The notes under the pieces were generated by a model. The model did not search any database. It worked only from the letters and a program-made list of their open reading frames with translations, and was not told the origin of the DNA. This document shows, piece after piece, positions 1-5,389 of a DNA stretch of 8,408 bases; within the stretch, counting starts at the first letter, position 1; each line of letters opens with the position of its first letter. The translations under genes and the position numbers were made by a program. Origin of the DNA: Treponema sp. (lineage in GTDB: Bacteria > Spirochaetota > Spirochaetia > Treponematales > Breznakiellaceae); contig JAISTO010000087.1 of the NCBI GenBank assembly GCA_031272575.1, forward strand, positions 1-8,408, written 5' to 3'.

Positions 1-375
1 ATTCTTGATAAGATGCGTAATGTGGACGAGGCAATCGCGCTTAGGCGCTTGCCGCCGGCGTATCTGAAGATGGTGGCGGGGCTTCCTGGCCCGCTGAAAC
101 GGGTGATCGAACGGGTTGCCGCGGCACTGCTGGGGAAACTCGGGGTGCCGAGGGCAAAGATCGATCACGTGGTAAAGATGCTAAAACCGAGGAAGGTATC
201 GAAAATGTTTGAAGTACTGGAACGAAACGTCAAAGCGGAGAGGGCGGCGCGGGATGCTTATTGGCAGACTCAGTTGCAGACCCGCGAGTCCGCTTGGAAA
301 ACCGAGCGTAGCGACTGGCAGGCTGAGCGTTCCGCCCTGCAGAACCGCAAAGCGGAACTCGAAGGGCAGCGCTAA
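1..375 (+). CDS. Hypothetical protein with heptad-repeat C-terminal coiled coil (5' end outside window)
   Basis: I do not recognise this gene. The reading frame is open from base 1 (ILDK precedes the first ATG at 13). That ATG has no Shine-Dalgarno site, so the gene most likely begins upstream and only its last 124 codons are visible. The visible part has a basic, helix-rich section (LPPAYLKMVAGLPGPLKRV onward) and then a strongly charged tail. The tail is a run of seven-residue units: AYWQTQL, QTRESAW, KTERSDW, QAERSAL, QNRKAEL. Each ends in Leu or Trp, which is the pattern of a coiled coil. The protein ends EGQR and the stop is TAA at 373-375. A repeat fragment begins three bases after the stop. 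It could be the C-terminus of a repeat-associated or Rpn-like protein, but no catalytic motif is visible to support that. It converges on the operon at 606-5091. Confidence 0.6.
   Translation: MLDKMRNVDEAIALRRLPPAYLKMVAGLPGPLKRVIERVAAALLGKLGVPRAKIDHVVKMLKPRKVSKMFEVLERNVKAERAARDAYWQTQLQTRESAWKTERSDWQAERSALQNRKAELEGQR
256..360 (+). repeat. 21-bp-period coding repeat (five heptads)
   Basis: Five consecutive 21-base units encode seven-residue heptads that end in L, W, W, L and L. The three at 277-339 are the most alike at protein level (QTRESAW, KTERSDW, QAERSAL). The period and the charged e/g-like positions suggest a coiled coil grown by unit duplication. The DNA units have diverged, so this is seen more clearly in protein than in bases. 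Confidence 0.6.
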
Positions 376-377
376 CC

Positions 378-395
378 CGTCATTCCGTGGCTTGG
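378..395 (+). repeat. Fragment of dispersed GTCATTCC repeat
   Basis: The sequence CGTCATTCCGTGGCTTG directly follows the stop of the first gene. It matches the start of the dispersed repeat seen at 5157-5230 and, inverted, at 488-556. Only one arm is present, so no hairpin forms here. Confidence 0.5.
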
Positions 396-450
396 AAACG
401 GGACCGAGCGGTACCGCCGCGTCAGTTCGTAGAACTGCGGTTCCCCTCTC

Positions 451-586
451 CACTGTCAACAAGTTAAGAAAACAAGGCCGTCATTGCCGGACTTGCCATA
501 GTAGAGATTCCGCGGTCGAGCCGCGGAATGACGGAGGGACAAGTCGCGGAATGACGATTGTTACTTTTCTTAACTTGTTGACAGTG
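451..586. repeat. MITE-like foldback element with perfect 22-bp terminal inverted repeats
   Basis: Bases 451-472 (beginning CACTGTCAACAAG) and 565-586 (ending CTTGTTGACAGTG) are perfect reverse complements over 22 bp and enclose 92 bp. The interior can fold as well: CGTCATT at 479-485 pairs with AATGACG at 550-556, and ATTCCGCGG at 507-515 pairs with CCGCGGAAT at 521-529. The whole 136 bp could form one long branched foldback. There is no coding capacity for a transposase, and I see no target-site duplication beside the ends. The ends are long and AT-rich compared with the GC-rich interior. It may be a non-autonomous element mobilised in trans, or a fixed structured intergenic RNA or DNA. Confidence 0.65.
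488..556 (-). repeat. Dispersed palindromic repeat, copy inside the foldback element
   Basis: Read on the minus strand, this stretch gives CGTCATTCCGCGACTTG, then TCCCTCCGTCATTCCGCGG, then the palindromic partner CCGCGGAATC. It lines up almost base for base with 5180-5230 on the plus strand. The 9-bp hairpin at 507-529 with loop TCGAG is the core of the unit. Confidence 0.65.
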
Positions 587-601
587 GGCTGCACCCCACT
601 G
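582..601 (-). terminator. Hairpin just after the operon's last stop; possible weak terminator
   Basis: CAGTGGG (582-588) pairs with CCCACTG (595-601) around a 6-nt loop. It lies four bases beyond the TAA stop (606-608) of the beta-propeller gene. No U-tract follows on the minus strand; the next bases are TCAACAAG. It is therefore not a classical intrinsic terminator. Its distal arm shares five bases with the inner end of the right terminal repeat of the foldback element. Confidence 0.3.
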
Positions 602-605
602 GCTC

Positions 606-3011
606 TTAGCGGCCGCCGCTTTTTTCGATTATCCAGCCCCCCTCGCCGCGGCGCAGCACGGCCTGGATGCCCCCCGATGCGGGGTCGGCCCAGATGAGGC
701 GGCCCTCGCTGTCGGCCCAGATGACGCTGCCTGCCCCCTCGAGTAACCTGAACGGCATACCGGCGCTCCGCGCCAGGGCCTGCGGATCCGCGCCCTGCCG
801 TAAAAGAATAGCCCCCTCGTCCTCGAGGGCGGCGGCCAGGGTCTCCCCGGCCTCGGCGAAGAGCACGTCCGCGGCCTCGCCGTCGTACTCGAAGAGCGGT
901 TCTATCAATATAGCGCCCGGCTCAGGCGTGTCAACGTTGATACGGATGATCCGCGTCCCGTACGAGCCGTCCTCGCGGGGCGACACCGCGGCCCCGTAGA
1001 GGGCGCCGCTGGGCCCCTTGTAGATGCGCAGCCCCATGCCGGCCAGGTCCGCAAGGGGCACGGTTTCGGTCGTGGCCATGTTGACGAGCGTGAAGGCCCC
1101 GCCTTCCGCCGCGCCTGCCAGGATGATGTGCTCCGCGTCGAAAAAGGCCGCGTCGATGAAGCCCGGCGCCGGGAAAGTGAAGGTCTTTTTTCCTTTGGTC
1201 TTGCCCCGCCCCGCGGTGATAAGCCCGCCTGCCAGGTCGAGCGCGGAGAGTTCACCCCGGCCGTCCAAAAAGAGTATGCGGGTGCCGTCAGACGCCGCCG
1301 CGATGAGCGAGGCCTCCGAAAGGAGCGCGTCCTTCGGCACGGGTACCGGCGGCAGCATCTCAGGGGGGCTTTCGTCATCAGGGTATTGAAAGGTGATGAT
1401 CGCCGCGTCGCTCCCGGAGCCCTCCTCGTCCCACATGAGGAAGCGCGGCCGGGGGCTGCCCCCCTGGGCCGGGACCTCCGGCGGGAGCCCGAGGACGCGG
1501 GTTACGCGCCCGGGAAGCCCCACGCTTATCACGCTGTTTTTTTCCGCTTTCGGGGGAGCCTCCGAAGCCGCTTCCTGAGGGGGGGCCCCTTCCGCGGCAG
1601 GGGGGGCGGCGTCATCAGGCGGGGCGGCGCTGAGCCCCTCGGGGGCCCCTTCCGCGCTGGGCGGGGCATCCTGCGGGGGCGCCGCGTCCGCGGATAGGGC
1701 CGCTCCCGCCGCATCTGCCGCGCCCGCGGGGGGTGTAGCGCCCGCGGATGGGGCTGCGCCCGCCGGGGCCGCCTTGCCCGCGGGGGGTGCAGCGCCCGCG
1801 GATGGGGCTGCGCCCGCCGGGGCCGCCTTGCCCGCGGGGGGTGCAGCGCCCGCGGATGGGGTGGCGCCCGCCGGAGCCGCTTTGCCTGAGGGGGCAGCCG
1901 CGCCCGCGGATGGGGGCGCCGCAAGAGCCTGGTAGTCCGCGGGCGCTATGCAGAGGGTGCCGTCATCCTGAAGGAAGCAGAGGAGCGGGCCCGATATGGC
2001 CGCGTCCCGGATCCTGGCGGGCGCGCTTGAGGTGAACGCGGTGAGGGTTCCGTCGAAGGCGGCGCGCCAGAGGCCCCCGGACGCGGCCCCCAGGACCGCC
2101 CCGGCCCCGCCCTCGAGGGGGTGCCCGGCCGTAAAGACCGGAGCGGCCGCGGGGAAAGAGACACTCCCCGCGACGGAAAAGGTCCCCTTCTTGTCCCGCG
2201 TGAGGCGGCAGAGGGTCTGGCCGGAGGCGGTCTGGGCCAGGCAGTAGAGTTCCTGCGCGTCCTGGGGGGCGCTGAGGAAGAAGCCGCTCTGGAGCGCCGG
2301 ATCCCGCAGGAGCATTTTGCCGCTCTTGAGGTCCTCGATGAAGAGCCCGCCGCTGTCGAAGCCGGCAAAAAAGGCGTTCGCGCCGAAGATCGCGAGGGCC
2401 GCGACGTTTTTGGGGGTCAGGGAGTTGCTGCTGTCCAACTGCTGGACCAGGCTGTTTTTCACCCGATCCCAAAAACTGAGCCGGCCCGAGGGGAGGTAGC
2501 AGAGCATGATGCTCTCCGCGCGGTTGGTCACCGCGAAGGTCACGGGCCCGGTCGGGGGCGGCGTGATGCTCTCGCCGGAGTCCGCGTTGAGCAGTTCCGG
2601 CGTCTCGCCGAGGCCCCCCGCGATGACGAAGCGGCCCCCGCCGGAGTAGCAGATGAAGGAGGCGTCCTCGCGGAGCGCCTTCGCGAAGAGGCGCTTCCTG
2701 GCCGCGTAGTCCCAGGCCGCGATGCGGCAGCGCCCGGCCCCGTCCACGGTGAGCACCGCCAGTTCCTCGCGCCCCGGCCGCAGGGCCAACTGCCGTATCG
2801 GGGAGCGGCTCAACTGGAAGCGCTCGAGGAGCGCGCCGGCCGCCTGATCCCATATATAGAGAAACCCGTCCTCGCCCGCGCTCAGTGTGCGCCCCCGCTC
2901 GTCCCGCAGCACCGCCGTCACCTGGCGCCCTTCCTCCGCGGCGGCCGGCGTCATAAGCGCCAGTCCCAGGATGACGGGGATGGCCCGCAGGGCAAAAGAG
3001 TTTGTCGTCAT
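606..3011 (-). CDS. Exported WD40-like beta-propeller protein with Ala/Pro repeat linker
   Basis: This 801-residue protein begins with a typical signal peptide: a short polar start with R9, a hydrophobic stretch at about 10-20, and A23-A24-A25 before E26-E27. It should act in the periplasm. Residues 40-55 (LSAGEDGFLYIWD) and 177-182 (LSFWD) are WD40-type blade endings, and similar beta-rich blades continue to about 360. An Ala/Pro/Gly-rich linker follows at about 363-490, containing four 18-residue repeats. A second beta-rich half runs from about 495 to 801. No catalytic motif is visible, so a scaffold or partner-binding role is likely but unproven. It is the last gene of the rseP operon, 10 bp after the CpXC gene. 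The ATG has an ideal AGGAGG six bases upstream. Propeller fold is fairly sure; function is unknown. Confidence 0.8.
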   Translation of the reverse strand: MTTNSFALRAIPVILGLALMTPAAAEEGRQVTAVLRDERGRTLSAGEDGFLYIWDQAAGALLERFQLSRSPIRQLALRPGREELAVLTVDGAGRCRIAAWDYAARKRLFAKALREDASFICYSGGGRFVIAGGLGETPELLNADSGESITPPPTGPVTFAVTNRAESIMLCYLPSGRLSFWDRVKNSLVQQLDSSNSLTPKNVAALAIFGANAFFAGFDSGGLFIEDLKSGKMLLRDPALQSGFFLSAPQDAQELYCLAQTASGQTLCRLTRDKKGTFSVAGSVSFPAAAPVFTAGHPLEGGAGAVLGAASGGLWRAAFDGTLTAFTSSAPARIRDAAISGPLLCFLQDDGTLCIAPADYQALAAPPSAGAAAPSGKAAPAGATPSAGAAPPAGKAAPAGAAPSAGAAPPAGKAAPAGAAPSAGATPPAGAADAAGAALSADAAPPQDAPPSAEGAPEGLSAAPPDDAAPPAAEGAPPQEAASEAPPKAEKNSVISVGLPGRVTRVLGLPPEVPAQGGSPRPRFLMWDEEGSGSDAAIITFQYPDDESPPEMLPPVPVPKDALLSEASLIAAASDGTRILFLDGRGELSALDLAGGLITAGRGKTKGKKTFTFPAPGFIDAAFFDAEHIILAGAAEGGAFTLVNMATTETVPLADLAGMGLRIYKGPSGALYGAAVSPREDGSYGTRIIRINVDTPEPGAILIEPLFEYDGEAADVLFAEAGETLAAALEDEGAILLRQGADPQALARSAGMPFRLLEGAGSVIWADSEGRLIWADPASGGIQAVLRRGEGGWIIEKSGGR
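1698..1913 (-). repeat. Four 54-bp in-frame tandem repeats in the propeller linker
   Basis: The unit is 54 bp and encodes 18 residues of the form PSAGAAPPAGKAAPAGAA, covering residues 367-438. The two copies at 1738-1791 and 1792-1845 are identical in DNA, while the outer copies (about 1684-1737 and 1846-1899) have diverged. This indicates a recent duplication by slippage or unequal crossover. The length is a multiple of three, so copy-number change would keep the frame. Confidence 0.85.
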
Positions 3012-3017
3012 GCTGTT

Positions 3018-3023
3018 CCTCCT
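3018..3023 (-). promoter_or_regulatory. Shine-Dalgarno site overlapping the upstream stop codon
   Basis: The minus strand reads TAGGAGG, where TAG is the stop of the CpXC gene and AGGAGG is the ribosome-binding site of the propeller gene, six bases before its ATG. This overlap suggests the two genes are translationally coupled, and it fixes the start at 3011. Confidence 0.8.
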
Positions 3024-3705
3024 ATTTCCAGACCACCCGCGCCGAAAGCCAGGACCCGGCCCGCAGCATCCTGAACATGGGGCTGTGCGGGTGTTTCTGA
3101 TATGTGTTAAGGATATCCTCGTAGAGATTCATGGGAACCGTGATGACGGCCGTCTCGTCATCCTTGATGCCGTAGACGCGGAATTCCAAGCCCGCAGGGC
3201 CGCCCCCAGGGCCGCCTGCGGGATCGCCTGTAGGACCACGGCCCGTATAGCGGATGAAGGCCCCCCGGCCGGGGTATTCGGATACGGCCTTGCGGTAGAG
3301 GCAAAGTTTGACGGCCTCGGCGGCCGCCGGCTCGAGGCCGTCCCGCAGCTGCGCGATGCGGCAGGCCAGGTCGGCATAGCCCAGCACCGTTTCCAGAGCG
3401 GCTTTGCCCCCGGCCTTTTTTGCCGCGGAGAGGGCCTCTTTTACTTCCCGGGGCGTTTTTTTGCGGAGGAGAAATGCCCCCTTGTCCGCCTCGGGGATGA
3501 CCTCGATGCAGGTCTTTTTCGAGGGCCAGAGGATAAGGAGCGGAAACTCCGGGCTCAAAAGTTTGCCGCAAGCGGGGCAGGGGAACGTGCAGAACGCGCC
3601 GCCAGAGAGTTCCGCTATGCGGGCCGGTTCATCATCAAGGTTGATGGTTTCGGGCACCTCGACGAAAAATGAGTGTTCGCATATACAGCCAAGTTTCCGT
3701 TTCAT
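3022..3705 (-). CDS. CpXC-type zinc-ribbon protein, function unknown
   Basis: This 227-residue protein has no signal peptide or membrane segment, so it is probably cytoplasmic. It opens with C7-I-C9 and then C43-P-A-C46-G, the CxC ... CPxC arrangement that defines CpXC-domain proteins. The four cysteines probably bind zinc, and C39 is an extra nearby cysteine. Residues 80-145 look helical. A Gly/Pro-rich insert lies at about 155-172, and a beta-rich end follows (LEFRVYGIKDDETAVITVPMN). The family has no assigned reaction. The gene sits between rseP (9-bp gap) and the propeller gene (10-bp gap), so all three are surely co-transcribed. The ATG is preceded by the purine run AGGGGGAAAGG, which can serve as a ribosome-binding site. 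Family assignment rests on the cysteine pattern and the N-terminal layout. Confidence 0.8.
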   Translation of the reverse strand: MKRKLGCICEHSFFVEVPETINLDDEPARIAELSGGAFCTFPCPACGKLLSPEFPLLILWPSKKTCIEVIPEADKGAFLLRKKTPREVKEALSAAKKAGGKAALETVLGYADLACRIAQLRDGLEPAAAEAVKLCLYRKAVSEYPGRGAFIRYTGRGPTGDPAGGPGGGPAGLEFRVYGIKDDETAVITVPMNLYEDILNTYQKHPHSPMFRMLRAGSWLSARVVWK

Positions 3706-3714
3706 CCTTTCCCC

Positions 3715-5091
3715 CTATCCTTGTGACAGGTACAGAATGTCACCAAAAAGCGCGAAGAGCATGAGCGCCGCGATCAGGACTATGCCGGCGGTTTGGAAGA
3801 CCGCGATGAAGCGCGGGTGCAGGGGCCTGCGGATCAGCATCTCGATAAGGAAGAGGAGTATCATACCCCCGTCCAGGATGGGGAGGGGGAGCAGGTTCAT
3901 GATACAGAGTGAAATGGATATGAGCGCGAGGAAGTTTGCCAGCACCCCGAAGCCCGTGCCCGCGCTCCGGCCGAAGCCCGCCGCGGCCGCGTCCCCCACC
4001 ATGTAGGTGATGCGCACCGGGCCGGACACGGCCTTTGTCAGATCGACCCCCCGGAAGAGGAGGCCGAGCCCCTTCAGCGACACGGCGAAGAACCTGCCGG
4101 TCTCGGCCGCGCCCTTCGCCAGGGCCCCCGGAAGCGAGTAGCGGGGGCTGCGCACGGCCGTTAGTTTCCACCCGAGGCCCAGGTCCGCGTTGCCGGCCTC
4201 GTCGTACCGGGGGACGATTGCCGTCTCGCGGAGCTGCCCCGCGCGCTCGTACACGATGGGGAGGGGGGCAGGCGGCTCCGGCGCGTCGTTGCCGCGCTTC
4301 AGGAGGGGGATAAGCGCGGCCGTGTAGGGCACCTCCTCGCCGTTCACGGCGCGGATGAGGTCCCCGCTCTCGAGCCCCGCCAGCGCTGCCGGCCCCTCCG
4401 GCAGCACCTCGTCCACGACCGGCTCGGCCCAGTAGTAGACCCCTATCCGGCCCGCGCCGCTGCTCTTGTCCAGCGCCGGGGTGGTGCTGAGGGGCAGGGT
4501 CTGGCCATCCCGCTCTACCACGAGCGCGAGGGGCTCCTCCGGGTGCAGGGCTATTTCCTGCTGGATCTCCTGGTAGGTGCTGATACTCTTGCCGTTTATG
4601 CTGATGACGCGATCGCCTGTAGCAAGGCCCGCGTCGTCCGCCGGGTAGCGCTCGCCCCGGTCCACCTCGGAGGCCAGGACGATGCGGTTCTCCGGCGTGG
4701 TGATCGTGAAGCCTATGCCCCAGATGCACGAGAGGACGAGCGCCGCAAAGACGAGGTTGAAGAAGGGCCCCGCGAACGAGACGATGATACGCCGCCAGGG
4801 CCGCGCCGCGAAGAAACTGCCGGGCACCGGTTCCACCTGGTTCTGGCGGTTCTCCCAGGCCTCGCGGAACTCGTTTTCGCCCTTCATCTTGCAGTAGCCC
4901 CCCAGCGGGAACACCCCCAGCCGGTACTCGACCGCGCCGAGCTTCTTGCGGAGGAAGGGCTTCCCCCACCCGATGGAAAACGCCTCGACCTCGATCCCAA
5001 CGAGCCGCGCCGCGAGAAAGTGCCCCAACTCGTGCACAAAAACGACTATGCCCAGCCCCAAAAGCCCGAGCAGTATTTTGACGATGATCAT
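3715..5091 (-). CDS. rseP: RIP (site-2) zinc metalloprotease RseP
   Basis: This 458-residue inner-membrane protease cuts substrates within the membrane, as in regulated intramembrane proteolysis of anti-sigma factors and clearance of signal peptides. The zinc site HELGH is at residues 20-24 inside the first membrane segment (about 6-28). Further family marks are the LGGY loop (63-66), AGPFFN (107-112) starting the second membrane helix, and N399-L-L-P402...D407-G408, which supplies the third zinc ligand. The last membrane helix is at about 430-450. Two PDZ-like domains lie between, at about 135-205 (GLATGDRVISINGK) and 220-290 (GLESGDLIRAVNG). The length matches the family. The start is set by the position of HELGH near the N-terminus; there is no Shine-Dalgarno site, and a promoter lies only 8 bases upstream. 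It heads the operon with the CpXC and propeller genes. Confidence 0.95.
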   Translation of the reverse strand: MIIVKILLGLLGLGIVVFVHELGHFLAARLVGIEVEAFSIGWGKPFLRKKLGAVEYRLGVFPLGGYCKMKGENEFREAWENRQNQVEPVPGSFFAARPWRRIIVSFAGPFFNLVFAALVLSCIWGIGFTITTPENRIVLASEVDRGERYPADDAGLATGDRVISINGKSISTYQEIQQEIALHPEEPLALVVERDGQTLPLSTTPALDKSSGAGRIGVYYWAEPVVDEVLPEGPAALAGLESGDLIRAVNGEEVPYTAALIPLLKRGNDAPEPPAPLPIVYERAGQLRETAIVPRYDEAGNADLGLGWKLTAVRSPRYSLPGALAKGAAETGRFFAVSLKGLGLLFRGVDLTKAVSGPVRITYMVGDAAAAGFGRSAGTGFGVLANFLALISISLCIMNLLPLPILDGGMILLFLIEMLIRRPLHPRFIAVFQTAGIVLIAALMLFALFGDILYLSQG

Positions 5092-5099
5092 ACGGGGTG

Positions 5100-5128
5100 A
5101 GTATAGCGGAAGCGCGGCAGGGGGTCAA
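5100..5128 (-). promoter_or_regulatory. rseP promoter, predicting a leaderless mRNA
   Basis: On the minus strand, TTGACC (5123-5128) is the -35 box and TATACT (5100-5105) the -10 box, with a 17-bp spacer. Only 8 bases (CACCCCGT) separate the -10 box from the ATG at 5091. Transcription starting 6-8 bases after the -10 box would begin at or next to the start codon. No purine-rich ribosome-binding site is present. Confidence 0.75.
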
Positions 5129-5156
5129 GCAGGATAAACGCATAGACGGATTTTCC

Positions 5157-5230
5157 CCGTCATTCCACGCTTGTCCCTCCGTCATTCCACGCTTGTCCCT
5201 CCGTCATTCCGCGGTTTAACCGCGGAATCT
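5157..5230 (+). repeat. Dispersed repeat array: two 22-bp units plus palindrome
   Basis: CCGTCATTCCACG... occurs at 5157 and 5179, exactly 22 bp apart, and the third start at 5201 runs into CGTCATTCCGCGG. The third copy contains a perfect hairpin in which ATTCCGCGGTT (5206-5216) pairs with AACCGCGGAAT (5218-5228) around one central base. The same unit appears inverted at 488-556 and degraded at 8213-8236. It looks like a REP-type intergenic repeat. It is not coding, although an open frame happens to run through it into the methyltransferase gene. Confidence 0.75.
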
Positions 5231-5246
5231 GCCCGCCAAGTGACAT

Positions 5247-5310
5247 TTCCTCCCCTCGCGGGGAGGAAGAAATCTCTCGTGACCCCTCCCTACCCTCCCC
5301 AAAGGGGAGG
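5247..5310. repeat. Two CCTCCCC/GGGGAGG palindromes
   Basis: TTCCTCCCC (5247-5255) pairs with GGGGAGGAA (5260-5268) across the loop TCGC. A second hairpin pairs CCTCCCC (5294-5300) with GGGGAGG (5304-5310) across AAA. They share the CCTCCCC arm and look like two copies of a second palindromic repeat family. Neither is followed by a T-run on either strand, so they are poor terminators. Confidence 0.6.
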
Positions 5311-5322
5311 AGTCATAGCATC

Positions 5323-5344
5323 ACTCCCCTACTCCCCACTCCCC
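5323..5344 (+). repeat. Three ACTCCCC direct repeats before the promoter
   Basis: ACTCCCC occurs at 5323, 5331 and 5338, with offsets of 8 and 7 bp. The run lies 11-32 bases upstream of the -35 box at 5355. It may be simple-sequence drift or a binding site; nothing in the window decides between them. Confidence 0.4.
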
Positions 5345-5354
5345 ACCCGTTCGC

Positions 5355-5383
5355 TTGACTTTCGCGCCTTTTTACGCTATACT
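5355..5383 (+). promoter_or_regulatory. Promoter of the MmeI-like gene, predicting a leaderless mRNA
   Basis: TTGACT (5355-5360), a 17-bp spacer and TATACT (5378-5383) form a near-consensus sigma70 promoter. The ATG at 5390 follows after only six C residues, so transcription is expected to begin at its A. There is no Shine-Dalgarno site. This promoter rules out translation starting at the upstream in-frame ATG at 5171. It closely resembles the rseP promoter, sharing GCTTGAC and CGCTATACTC. Confidence 0.8.
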
Positions 5384-5389
5384 CCCCCC

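Noticed and set aside
423..437. A small CAGTTC-GTA-GAACTG palindrome as a regulator site
   Set aside because: It is a single 6-bp stem in a repeat-rich convergent region with no promoter nearby.
451..586. A full insertion sequence
   Set aside because: Only 92 bp lie between the inverted repeats, so no transposase can be encoded, and no target duplication is visible.
209..697. A 162-codon plus-strand open frame across the intergenic repeats
   Set aside because: It runs through the inverted repeats and into the antisense of the propeller gene, and has no coding features.
1684..1929. A CRISPR-like array
   Set aside because: The repeats are directly tandem without spacers, in frame and within a coding sequence.
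1963..2853. A 296-codon minus-strand open frame inside the propeller gene
   Set aside because: It is an alternate-frame shadow rich in Arg, Gly and Pro with no domain pattern.
2121..3074. A 317-codon plus-strand open frame opposite the propeller gene
   Set aside because: It is a GC-rich antisense shadow of a gene with a clear signal peptide, WD40 motifs and Shine-Dalgarno site.
3740..5185. A 481-codon minus-strand open frame overlapping rseP in another frame
   Set aside because: Its translation is Arg/Gly/Pro-rich low-complexity sequence with no motif, while rseP in the other frame has every catalytic mark.
5247..5310. Intrinsic terminators between rseP and the MmeI-like gene
   Set aside because: The hairpins lack T-runs, and both flanking genes are transcribed away from this region.
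5171..5389. An in-frame 73-codon N-terminal extension of the MmeI-like protein starting at the ATG at 5171
   Set aside because: It translates the repeats and the promoter itself, has no ribosome-binding site, and is not needed to match the MmeI nuclease domain.
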